Assembly: GCF_003051005.1 (NCBI RefSeq)
Contig: NZ_QAOW01000011.1
Coordinates: 1 to 64,000 of the forward strand
DNA length: 64,000 nucleotides
Direction: 5' to 3'
Source: Rhodococcus sp. OK519
GTDB taxonomy: Bacteria > Actinomycetota > Actinomycetes > Mycobacteriales > Mycobacteriaceae
Below, piece after piece: positions 28,354 through 39,159 of this stretch (positions are counted from its first letter, which is position 1; every line of letters begins with the position of its first letter). Both the position numbers and the translations under genes were made by a program. The notes under the pieces were generated by a model, which was not told the origin of the DNA, searched no databases, and saw nothing but the letters and a program-made list of their open reading frames with translations.

Positions 28354-29352
28354 TCACCACGCGTTCAGCGTGTTGAGGATCTGGCCGCGGGCCTTCCACA
28401 GCTCGTCGGACCAGTAGCCCCACGCGTGGGTGCCGTTGGCCGGGAAGCTGTAAGTCGCAGGAATCTTCAGCGAGGCGAGCTTGAGCTGGAAGGCGCGGGT
28501 GTTGACCAGCGACAACGCTTCCAGGCCCATCGCGTTCGCGGCGTTGTAGTAGTCGATCGCCTTCTTCGGGTTGTCGTACTTACCCGGGAGGCCGCTGGAG
28601 GCGGAGATGTACATCGACAGGCCCTCGAGCTTGGGCGCGAAGACGAACGGGTCGTTGCGCAGCCAGCTCGGGCTCCACGGCGGTCCCCACATGGAGTCGA
28701 CGTTGAAGCGACCGGCGTCGAGCATCGCGATGCGGATGGCCTCACGCATGCCGGGTGCCGAGATGTGCAGGTAGCCCGAGAACGAGCCGGCGAACTTGAA
28801 CTGGTCGCGGTGGTAGGCGGCGAGAGTCAGGGCAGCCGAGCCACCCATCGACAGTCCGAGGACGCCGTTGTTGGTGCGCGAGACGCCGCGGCTCTCGAGG
28901 TAGGCGGGGAGTTCCTTGGTCAGGAACGTCTCCCACTTGTACGTGACCTTCTGACCGTTGAAGTTACTGGGCGCGTACCAGTCCGTGTAGAAGCTCGACT
29001 GGCCACCGACCGGCATCACCAGGGTGAGGTTGTCGAGGCGGTACTGGTCGAGCGCGTTGGTCTCGAACGTCCAGGCGTTGGCGTCGTCGCGTGCCCGCAG
29101 GCCGTCGAGCAGATAGAGCGCCGCGTCGCCGCCGCGTGCAGCCCACTGGATCTGGACCTTGATCGGGCCCATGCTCGAGTCGACGAAGACTTCCTCGTAG
29201 CCGCCTGCCGGCGCGCGGTGCGCGGCTGGCGCGGCCGAGGCGACCGAGGTACCGACGACTCCGGCGACCACCGGCAGCACCAGCGCGACGGCGGAAACGC
29301 CGAGCAGTCGCTGCTTGAGGCGCCGGGTAAGCCTCTGTCGATCAAAACGCAT
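28354..29352 (-). CDS. Mycolyltransferase, antigen 85 family, 332 aa
   Basis: Secreted mycolyltransferase with signal peptide (about 1-41, ending SVASAAPAA) and one Ag85 esterase domain. Signature segments are LLDGLRARDDANAWTFETNA, the oxyanion region MPVGGQSSFYTDW, the nucleophile GLSMGG (Ser168), and NGTHAWGYW with catalytic His309. Length matches mycobacterial FbpA/B/C. It occupies the fbpA/fbpD position of the M. tuberculosis cluster, next to aftB. Its upstream region carries GTCACA-type repeats resembling MtrA sites, as described for M. tuberculosis fbpB. I do not assign a specific fbp letter. Confidence 0.95.
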   Translation of the reverse strand: MRFDRQRLTRRLKQRLLGVSAVALVLPVVAGVVGTSVASAAPAAHRAPAGGYEEVFVDSSMGPIKVQIQWAARGGDAALYLLDGLRARDDANAWTFETNALDQYRLDNLTLVMPVGGQSSFYTDWYAPSNFNGQKVTYKWETFLTKELPAYLESRGVSRTNNGVLGLSMGGSAALTLAAYHRDQFKFAGSFSGYLHISAPGMREAIRIAMLDAGRFNVDSMWGPPWSPSWLRNDPFVFAPKLEGLSMYISASSGLPGKYDNPKKAIDYYNAANAMGLEALSLVNTRAFQLKLASLKIPATYSFPANGTHAWGYWSDELWKARGQILNTLNAW

Positions 29353-29466
29353 GGATACTGCTCTCTTCTCGTCTTCGCCTGCGGCGCCGCTCGGAAGCGG
29401 GCCGACCGGATTCCGTTGGGGAACGAGGCCGCAACGCCCTTGCGGGAGATAACGATCCTGTTTCAG

Positions 29467-29501
29467 GTCACACTGCGCTCGGAGGACTTTATGTCACAGC
29501 G
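29467..29501 (+). promoter_or_regulatory. MtrA-like repeats upstream of the mycolyltransferase
   Basis: GTCACACTG (29467-29475) and GTCACAGCG (29493-29501) are two 9-base elements in the same orientation, 26 bases apart, 115-150 bases upstream of the start at 29352. The second is identical to the GTCACAGCG repeat reported for the response regulator MtrA of M. tuberculosis, whose targets include fbpB. The binding assignment is inference from this match. Confidence 0.45.
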
Positions 29502-29618
29502 TGCACATAGACAAATGCCCTCGAAATGACAACGCGGACACCTGCTGCGCTCTTCTCGCCACGGGGTGGTCATCGAATCCGGGCAAATCTGCGTTACACA
29601 AAAGAGACAATTCCGCGG

Positions 29619-29643
29619 TCGTCAGGCGCGTCGCGCCCGACGA
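29619..29643. terminator. Possible hairpin after aftB
   Basis: TCGTCAGGCGCG and CGCGCCCGACGA pair with one mismatch around a single central base (so the real loop uses the inner pairs), directly after the aftB stop. It could end the galactan/arabinan operon. Confidence 0.4.
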
Positions 29644-31557
29644 TCAGGACTGCGGAACACCGAGTCCGCAGCGCTGGATCTCGTACGCCGGAACGCGGTC
29701 GATCCGGTAATCCGCGAACTCGAACGAGCGACGCAGATTCTGCTTGAACCTCGCCCACGTCAACTCGGAACGGTACGAGGCGAGCAGGTCCTGCGTCGCC
29801 GGACACGTCAGGGCCGTGCGGGCGTCGGCCACCCAGCGCTCGTCCATGAACGGTGGAATCCAGGGGTGCAGTCCCACCATGCCGGCGTCGGCCACCACCC
29901 AGTCGGGCGCCAGGTCCTTGTCGTGGCCGATGCGGCCGTCGGTGAGCCGATCGGTGTGCGCGGCAATCGGGTTCGCCAACCCGATGTTGTCGAGCACCCG
30001 GACGTCCAGTGAGGTGTTCATCGAGGCCATACCCAGCATCGGGAAGAAGACGGTATGGCCGACACCGCCTTCCGGCGCCTGGCCCGGGGGCGGGACGACG
30101 TACATGAAGTCGTGCGCACCCGCGGAGATGACGACGCCGCCGTTCGGGGTGGCGGAGATCGACTCCGCGATGGACCGCACCCGCGGGAAGTCGAGGTAGT
30201 CCTCGGCGCGAATGGGGTGTGCGTGACCGGTTTCGAGGGAGTAGAAGGCTCGCTCGTCGACGATGCCGTTCCGTCCGACGACGGTGCCGTTCGGCATGCC
30301 GGCCGATCCCGCTGCCCACAGCGCCCACCCGACGACACTCACCCAGGCCGCGAGGGAGACGGCGCTGACGATCGTCGCGCGGCGGTCTCCCCGGTCGCGG
30401 CGGGCCGGGAACCGGACCGGCACCACGGCGACGGGCAGCATCAGACAGAACAGCGCAGGCAACAGCGTGCGGCCGTGCATGAAGTCGCCGCCGACCCGAA
30501 TCGAGTACACGGCCGAGACGATTCCGCTGCCGAGGACGAACACGACCACGGCAGCCGGACTGCGGAGCCAGATCCGGAATCGGAGCACGCGCGAGGCCTC
30601 GGCGACGGCGGGCGCACCGGACGGAGTCGCACCGCGCACTCGCCAGAGGACGACGGCCGCGACGACGAGGAGCAGGACCGGGACCCACAACTTGTAGGGG
30701 TCGACCAGATTCTGCAGGTAGTCGAAGCCCTGGCCCCACTCCGAGCCGCCGGCTTCCTTCGTCACCGCGGTGTTGGGGTAGGGCAGCCCGTAATAGCCCA
30801 TGCGGAAGATCTGGTACCCCACGGGAACCGCGCCGGCGGCAGCGACGACGCCGACCCTGGTGCGCCAGCCGATTCCGGCCGCCAGCACCAGCATCAGCAG
30901 CGCAGCGGCACCCAGCAATGCCATTTCGGGCCGCACGAGCGGACCCAGTCCCGCGACGAAGGCCAGGACGAGGATCGACGCGGTCGACGGCGCGGTCGAC
31001 TGCGCCCACCGCAGCAGCAGCAGCGCCAGCAGCGCGATCCAGAAGAGGACCAGGCAGGTTTCCAGCCCGGAGGTCGCGAAGTCGCGCGCCGGGGCCACCG
31101 CGATGTAGACCAGCGCGCCCGCGGGAAGCAGCACCGTGCTGCCCGACGCCGAGATCCGCGCCGCGTACAACCGCTTCGCGGTGATCATCGCGAGCACGAT
31201 CGCAGCAGTCGAGAGCACGAGAGCGATACCGAGCACGACGTACTCGAGCCGGGCCTGGGTGATCCAGCCGAATGTGTAGACGAGGTACGTCCACAGCGTG
31301 CTGGTGTTGGCCTCCACCCGTTCGCCCGCGTTGAAGACGGGGCCGTTGCCGGCAAGCAGGTTGCGGACCGTGCGCAGCACGATCAGCCCGTCGTCGGCGA
31401 TCCACCGTCGCTGCCACGCTCCCCACGCGAAGAGGAGAGCTGTCAGCGCGACACCGCCGACGAAGACCGCACGCGAGATCCACTCCCCCAGGGGGCGCGG
31501 CTCGGTGTCGGTCTCGTCGGCGGCAGAAGTCGGCTCAGACGAGGTAGACAGCGACAC
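29644..31557 (-). CDS. aftB: Terminal beta-(1->2) arabinofuranosyltransferase AftB, 637 aa
   Basis: GT-C membrane enzyme that adds the terminal beta-(1->2)-linked arabinofuranose caps to arabinan, the residues later mycolylated. The N-terminal segment WQRRWIADDGLIVLRTVRNL, with the catalytic Asp pair, then NGPVFNAGERVEANTSTLWTYLVY and VYIAVAPARDFATSGLET match what I recall of M. tuberculosis Rv3805c closely, and the C-terminal DYRIDRVPAYEIQRCGLGVP matches as well. About ten membrane helices and a soluble C-terminal domain are visible. Its start lies within the end of ubiA (23-base overlap). It is the last gene of the glf-glfT2-PAP2-ubiA-aftB operon. Confidence 0.96.
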   Translation of the reverse strand: MSLSTSSEPTSAADETDTEPRPLGEWISRAVFVGGVALTALLFAWGAWQRRWIADDGLIVLRTVRNLLAGNGPVFNAGERVEANTSTLWTYLVYTFGWITQARLEYVVLGIALVLSTAAIVLAMITAKRLYAARISASGSTVLLPAGALVYIAVAPARDFATSGLETCLVLFWIALLALLLLRWAQSTAPSTASILVLAFVAGLGPLVRPEMALLGAAALLMLVLAAGIGWRTRVGVVAAAGAVPVGYQIFRMGYYGLPYPNTAVTKEAGGSEWGQGFDYLQNLVDPYKLWVPVLLLVVAAVVLWRVRGATPSGAPAVAEASRVLRFRIWLRSPAAVVVFVLGSGIVSAVYSIRVGGDFMHGRTLLPALFCLMLPVAVVPVRFPARRDRGDRRATIVSAVSLAAWVSVVGWALWAAGSAGMPNGTVVGRNGIVDERAFYSLETGHAHPIRAEDYLDFPRVRSIAESISATPNGGVVISAGAHDFMYVVPPPGQAPEGGVGHTVFFPMLGMASMNTSLDVRVLDNIGLANPIAAHTDRLTDGRIGHDKDLAPDWVVADAGMVGLHPWIPPFMDERWVADARTALTCPATQDLLASYRSELTWARFKQNLRRSFEFADYRIDRVPAYEIQRCGLGVPQS

Positions 31558-32440
31558 CTACTACTCCGATCCAGGCAATCGCGAGGAACTGGAGCACCCG
31601 GTCACCCAGTGCAATCTCTTCCGGTTCGCCGGCCTCGCCACCGTCGACATCCACCGCGTACCGGAGGATGGCGATCGTGAAGGGCACCATCGAGATGGCG
31701 AACCAGTTGGTGTCGTTGGCGCGGTCCTGTTCGAACGCCCACAGGCCGTAGCAGATCACGACCGCGGTCGCGGACAGCGTCCACACGAAGCGCAGGTAGG
31801 TGCCGGTGTAGTACTGCAACGACTTGCGGATCTTCGCACCGGTGCGCTCCGCCAACTGCAGCTCGGCGTAGCGCTTGCCGGCCGCCATGAACAGCGAACC
31901 GAACGCCATGATCAGCAGGAACCACTGCGACAGCGGAATTTCGGCGGCCACGCCACCGGCGATCGCGCGCAGCAGGAAGCCCGACGAGACGATGCAGATG
32001 TCGAGGACGGCCTGGTGCTTGAGCCCGAAGCAGTACGCCAGCTGGATCGCGATGTACACGGCCATGACGACGGCCAACTGCCAGTTCGCGGCGAACGACA
32101 GCACGATCGCGCCCGCGAGCAGGACGACCGCCATCGCGTATGCAATGTTGACCGGCAGCACGCCGGCCGCGATGGGCCGGAATCGCTTGGTCGGGTGCGC
32201 GCGGTCGGCCTCGACGTCCATCGCGTCGTTGACGAGATAGATGCCCGACGCGGCCATGCAGAACACGACGAACGCGAGCGCGACGGGAAGCAGCACATCG
32301 GTTTCGGTGACCGACCCTGCCGCGAGCGGTGCGGCGAGGACGAGAACGTTCTTGACCCACTGCCGCGGACGGACGGCCTTGACGATGCCGCCGGCCAGGG
32401 TCTTGGGGGGCCCGGTAACGACTGCCGGCTCCTCGCTCAT
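31535..32440 (-). CDS. ubiA: Decaprenyl-phosphate phosphoribosyltransferase (DPPR synthase, UbiA family), 301 aa
   Basis: UbiA-superfamily prenyltransferase-fold protein which in mycobacteria (Rv3806c) joins phosphoribose from PRPP to decaprenyl phosphate, the first committed step to the arabinose donor. It has about nine membrane helices. The first Asp-rich motif is NDAMDVEAD (N71, D72, D75, D79), followed by HPTKRFRP; a second cytoplasmic motif, AAGKRYAELQ with preceding helices, is near residue 185. The four-base overlap with the upstream phosphatase and the 23-base overlap with aftB show a tight operon. Confidence 0.95.
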   Translation of the reverse strand: MSEEPAVVTGPPKTLAGGIVKAVRPRQWVKNVLVLAAPLAAGSVTETDVLLPVALAFVVFCMAASGIYLVNDAMDVEADRAHPTKRFRPIAAGVLPVNIAYAMAVVLLAGAIVLSFAANWQLAVVMAVYIAIQLAYCFGLKHQAVLDICIVSSGFLLRAIAGGVAAEIPLSQWFLLIMAFGSLFMAAGKRYAELQLAERTGAKIRKSLQYYTGTYLRFVWTLSATAVVICYGLWAFEQDRANDTNWFAISMVPFTIAILRYAVDVDGGEAGEPEEIALGDRVLQFLAIAWIGVVGVAVYLV

Positions 32441-32935
32441 TTGACTCCAAACTTCTGCTCGGCCCGCAGCACAGCGGCGGCGGACACGGCGCCGAGTGCC
32501 GATCCTGCGAGCACGTCGGTCGGGTAGTGCACTCCGAGAACGAGACGTGAGAGCAGCATCGGCGGGACCAGTACCGCAGGCAAGGGTAGCCCGGTGAGCC
32601 GTCCGAGCAGCACTGCCGCCGCCGTGGTGGAGGTGGCGTGCGACGACGGGAAGCTCAGTTTGCTCGGCGTCGAGACGTTGACCTGTACGGACGGGTCGTT
32701 CGGGCGGGGACGGCGGATGACACGCTTGATGACGATCGACGCGGCGTGAGCGCCCACCGCGCCCACCGCGACGCCTGCCCAGCGGCGTCGGCGCGGCTTG
32801 TCCAGCGCGGCGCCGACCCCGGCGACAGCGACCCAGCCGAGCGCGTGCTCACCGAAGTGCGACAGCCCCCGTGCCGCGCGGACCACCTGGGGCTTGGACC
32901 CGATCGTGGCCTGCACGGTCTGCAGGATCCGGACC

Positions 32936-32952
<17 letters not shown>
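32437..32952 (-). CDS. PAP2-family phosphatase, Rv3807c-like, 171 aa
   Basis: Small membrane phosphatase with the three PAP2 motifs: KRVIRRPRP (about 75-83), PSSHATST (about 102-109, catalytic His) and SRLVLGVHYPTDVLAG (about 134-149). M. tuberculosis Rv3807c, at the same place, is proposed to dephosphorylate decaprenylphosphoryl-5-phosphoribose to decaprenylphosphoryl ribose, the step between UbiA and the DprE1/2 epimerase. Its start overlaps the end of glfT2 by 17 bases. Confidence 0.9.
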
Positions 32953-36877
<3,925 letters not shown>

Positions 36878-36905
36878 GTCGCCTCCTCGGTGTGTCGGTC
36901 CACCC

Positions 36906-36936
36906 AGCCTGCAGGTTGACGCTGCGTCAAGGTCAA
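36906..36936 (-). promoter_or_regulatory. MerR-type promoter with 19-bp spacer and palindrome
   Basis: On the minus strand TTGACC (36931-36936) and CAGGCT (36906-36911) are separated by 19 bases, longer than normal, as in MerR-controlled promoters. The spacer contains the perfect palindrome TTGACGCAGCGTCAA (36916-36930). It is the expected binding site of the TipAS-type regulator it precedes. Confidence 0.65.
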
Positions 36937-36963
36937 GCGGAATTCGCCCGGCGATACAAAACA

Positions 36964-37006
36964 AATCGGGCAGGACCTCCGCGCATGGCGGTGGTCCTGC
37001 CCGATT
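36964..37006. terminator. Hairpin after the SpoIID-domain gene
   Basis: AATCGGGCAGGACC and GGTCCTGCCCGATT are perfect 14-base arms (36964-36977, 36993-37006), 25 bases past the stop at 37032. Confidence 0.75.
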
Positions 37007-37031
37007 CGGTGCTGTCCGGTGCCGTCCGGCG

Positions 37032-38777
37032 CTATCCGGCTTCCGTCGGCACCGGCTGCACCACGGTGCTCGCATCGACGACCTGGGTGCCGAGCGTCGG
37101 CGTCCACACGATCGTGCCGCCGGCGTAGGTCCGGAACTTGCCCGACTCGTCGACGAGCATCAGCTCGGGCCCGGTGGGTTCGCCGAGGTTTCCGGACGGT
37201 CCGCCGAGTTCCCGGTACTTCACGTCGATCGGGGATTCGGCATCCACGACGCCCGCCGCGGGCGCGGCGATGGGCTCGGCGATGGGCTCGGCGATCGCGT
37301 CACCCGCCGCAGCGGCGAACGGCAGCGGTGCGGCCGAGCCCGGCGGAAGCGGGGGCAGCGGCGGCAGCGGGAGCGACGCCACCGAGCCCGGGTCGAGCGG
37401 AGGCAACGGAGGCAGCGGGAGCGACTCCAGCGAACCCGGCGACAGTTCGGGGAGCGGCGGCAGCGGGAGCGACTCGAGCGAGCCCGGCGGGATGGGCAGA
37501 CCCGGGATCGGTCCGGGCACACCGGCGCCTCCCACGGTGAACCAGTCGGACTTGAGTCCGAGCTTCCATCGCGCTTCGTCGCCCGACCCTTCCACGGTGT
37601 GCGACGTTCCGACGACGCGGACGCGGGTCACGCGGCCGCCGTCGGCCCCGAGATTGTTGCGGCCGATCACCTCGAAGGAGATGAGCTCTCCCACTCCATA
37701 TCCTCTTGCGATGGCACCGGCGGTGACGGTCTGCGTCCAATTGCGATTCGGTGACACGGCGTCGCCCTCGTCGATCACGGCCGGGAAGACGCCGCCGGAG
37801 GTGAATCCGCCTGACGACGACGAGAACTCGGCCGCCATGATCTGGTTGCCGCGCTTCAGCACGGTTCCGGTCGTGGAGCGGACTGCTTCGGTGGTCCGCC
37901 AGTCCTCGTTCGACGATCCGCGGTACACCTGGCAGGACTGGGTGTCGCAGGTCTGCGCATACCCGTAGCGGCGCTCGGCCGCGGCGTACGAGCGTGCCGC
38001 GATCGCCTGGGCTCGCAACGCCTCCTTGCCGCCGGAGTCGGCCCACGACGGGACCGACTCGGCCGGCACGACACCGTAGAGATAGTCCTCCATCAGCACC
38101 CGATTGACGGTCCGCCAGGCGCCGTTGCCGTCGCGGGTGGCGTTCATCGCGCCGCGGAAGGGGACGTTGCCGTCGCACAGTCGCAGATGCTCGTTGGCCG
38201 GACGATTCCCGCCGAGATTGACCGGATCCACCCACGGATGGCTGGTGGAGCCTCGCCAGATCTCGCGGCCGTTGCAGCCGTCGGTGACGGTGACGTCGGC
38301 GCCGCCGGACGTCGGGACGACGTGTGCAGCCGAGTTGGGCCCGAAGTATCGACCGGCAACGTTGAGTCCGGCCTGCGAGTAGACGTCGAGCCGCTTGTCG
38401 TCGCGGCCCAGAAGACGTACCGCCACCCAGGGGTCGGCGACCTGGCCCAGTTGAGTGTTGCCGTAGTAGTGACCGACGATGCGTTCCGCCGTCCACCCGA
38501 AGTTCTTCGCATAGCCGTAGGCGCCGTACTGGCCCATGCCGCGCCCGTGTCCGTAGCCGTGGCCGCTCAACGTGATCGGTGTTTCGGCGGCGACTGCGGG
38601 AGCGATTGCCGGATCCGCGCCGCGATCGGCGACCGCCAACCCGACCGCGGCGCCGACGACCAGGGCCGGCGCCAACCCGAAGGCGGCGAGCCGCGAGAGC
38701 GACCGCCTCGGACGGCCGTCGACGCGGCGGCGACGCATCACACGATCTGCGGAAATGCGAAGGCGGGGGGTCGCCAT
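37032..38777 (-). CDS. Secreted SpoIID/LytB-domain protein with proline-rich repeats, 581 aa
   Basis: Signal peptide or anchor (about 25-65), then a SpoIID/LytB domain (about 70-385): HGYGHGRGMGQYGAYG, MEDYLYGVVPAESVPSWAD, ALRAQAIAARSYAAA and GGFTSGGVFPAVIDEGDAVS. In Bacillus SpoIID is a lytic transglycosylase acting on denuded glycan strands; in non-sporulating actinobacteria its homologs are presumed peptidoglycan enzymes. After it come four Pro/Leu-rich repeats of about 16 residues (PGSLESLPLPPLP..., about 425-490), an Ala-rich spacer, and a C-terminal segment resembling one LGFP module. The ATG at 38777 has AGGAG seven bases upstream. Divergent from the PGRP amidase gene. Confidence 0.88.
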   Translation of the reverse strand: MATPRLRISADRVMRRRRVDGRPRRSLSRLAAFGLAPALVVGAAVGLAVADRGADPAIAPAVAAETPITLSGHGYGHGRGMGQYGAYGYAKNFGWTAERIVGHYYGNTQLGQVADPWVAVRLLGRDDKRLDVYSQAGLNVAGRYFGPNSAAHVVPTSGGADVTVTDGCNGREIWRGSTSHPWVDPVNLGGNRPANEHLRLCDGNVPFRGAMNATRDGNGAWRTVNRVLMEDYLYGVVPAESVPSWADSGGKEALRAQAIAARSYAAAERRYGYAQTCDTQSCQVYRGSSNEDWRTTEAVRSTTGTVLKRGNQIMAAEFSSSSGGFTSGGVFPAVIDEGDAVSPNRNWTQTVTAGAIARGYGVGELISFEVIGRNNLGADGGRVTRVRVVGTSHTVEGSGDEARWKLGLKSDWFTVGGAGVPGPIPGLPIPPGSLESLPLPPLPELSPGSLESLPLPPLPPLDPGSVASLPLPPLPPLPPGSAAPLPFAAAAGDAIAEPIAEPIAAPAAGVVDAESPIDVKYRELGGPSGNLGEPTGPELMLVDESGKFRTYAGGTIVWTPTLGTQVVDASTVVQPVPTEAG

Positions 38778-38932
38778 AGGCTCGCTCCTCATCACTGGAG
38801 TCCGGGAAGAAAATGGGCCGTGCAGGGCCTGCGCGAGGTCCGGGGCGGGGATGGAACGGGAGCGCAGCGGCCCCCGACCTGCACAGTCACCAAAAGGCTC
38901 AAGCTAAGGTTGAGCGTTAAGGATTCTGCGAC

Positions 38933-38950
38933 TAGTGTGGCAACTGTGAC
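38933..38950 (-). promoter_or_regulatory. MtrA-like direct repeat facing the SpoIID gene
   Basis: On the minus strand GTCACAGTT and GCCACACTA are two adjacent 9-base units of the GTCACAGCG-like form reported for MtrA. It lies about 155 bases upstream of the SpoIID start and is oriented towards it. Confidence 0.4.
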
Positions 38951-38985
38951 TGCTGTTGGCAACATCTGACACTGAAGTAACTGCA

Positions 38986-39003
38986 GTCACAGCGGTAACA
39001 TCT
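38986..39003 (+). promoter_or_regulatory. MtrA-like direct repeat facing the PGRP amidase gene
   Basis: GTCACAGCG directly followed by GTAACATCT: two tandem 9-mers, the first identical to the repeat described for M. tuberculosis MtrA. About 157 bases upstream of the TTG start. The intergenic region 38778-39159 also has the 9-base inverted repeat TGTGACTGC/GCAGTCACA (38945-38953, 38983-38991) and a repeated AACATCTG (38961-38968, 38997-39004); no further gene is seen in it. Confidence 0.5.
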
Positions 39004-39159
39004 GCATCACAAGTTGCAGACATCCTCGGATGATCTGTGGACTTCCTCCCGGGGCAGCCCCAGGATTCAGTCCGAAACCGAACCGCCCGGAATCGGCCGG
39101 CCGAGAGGTCGCTCGCAGCGCACGAAGACACCCCGCGCATTACCACGAGGAGATTCGCC

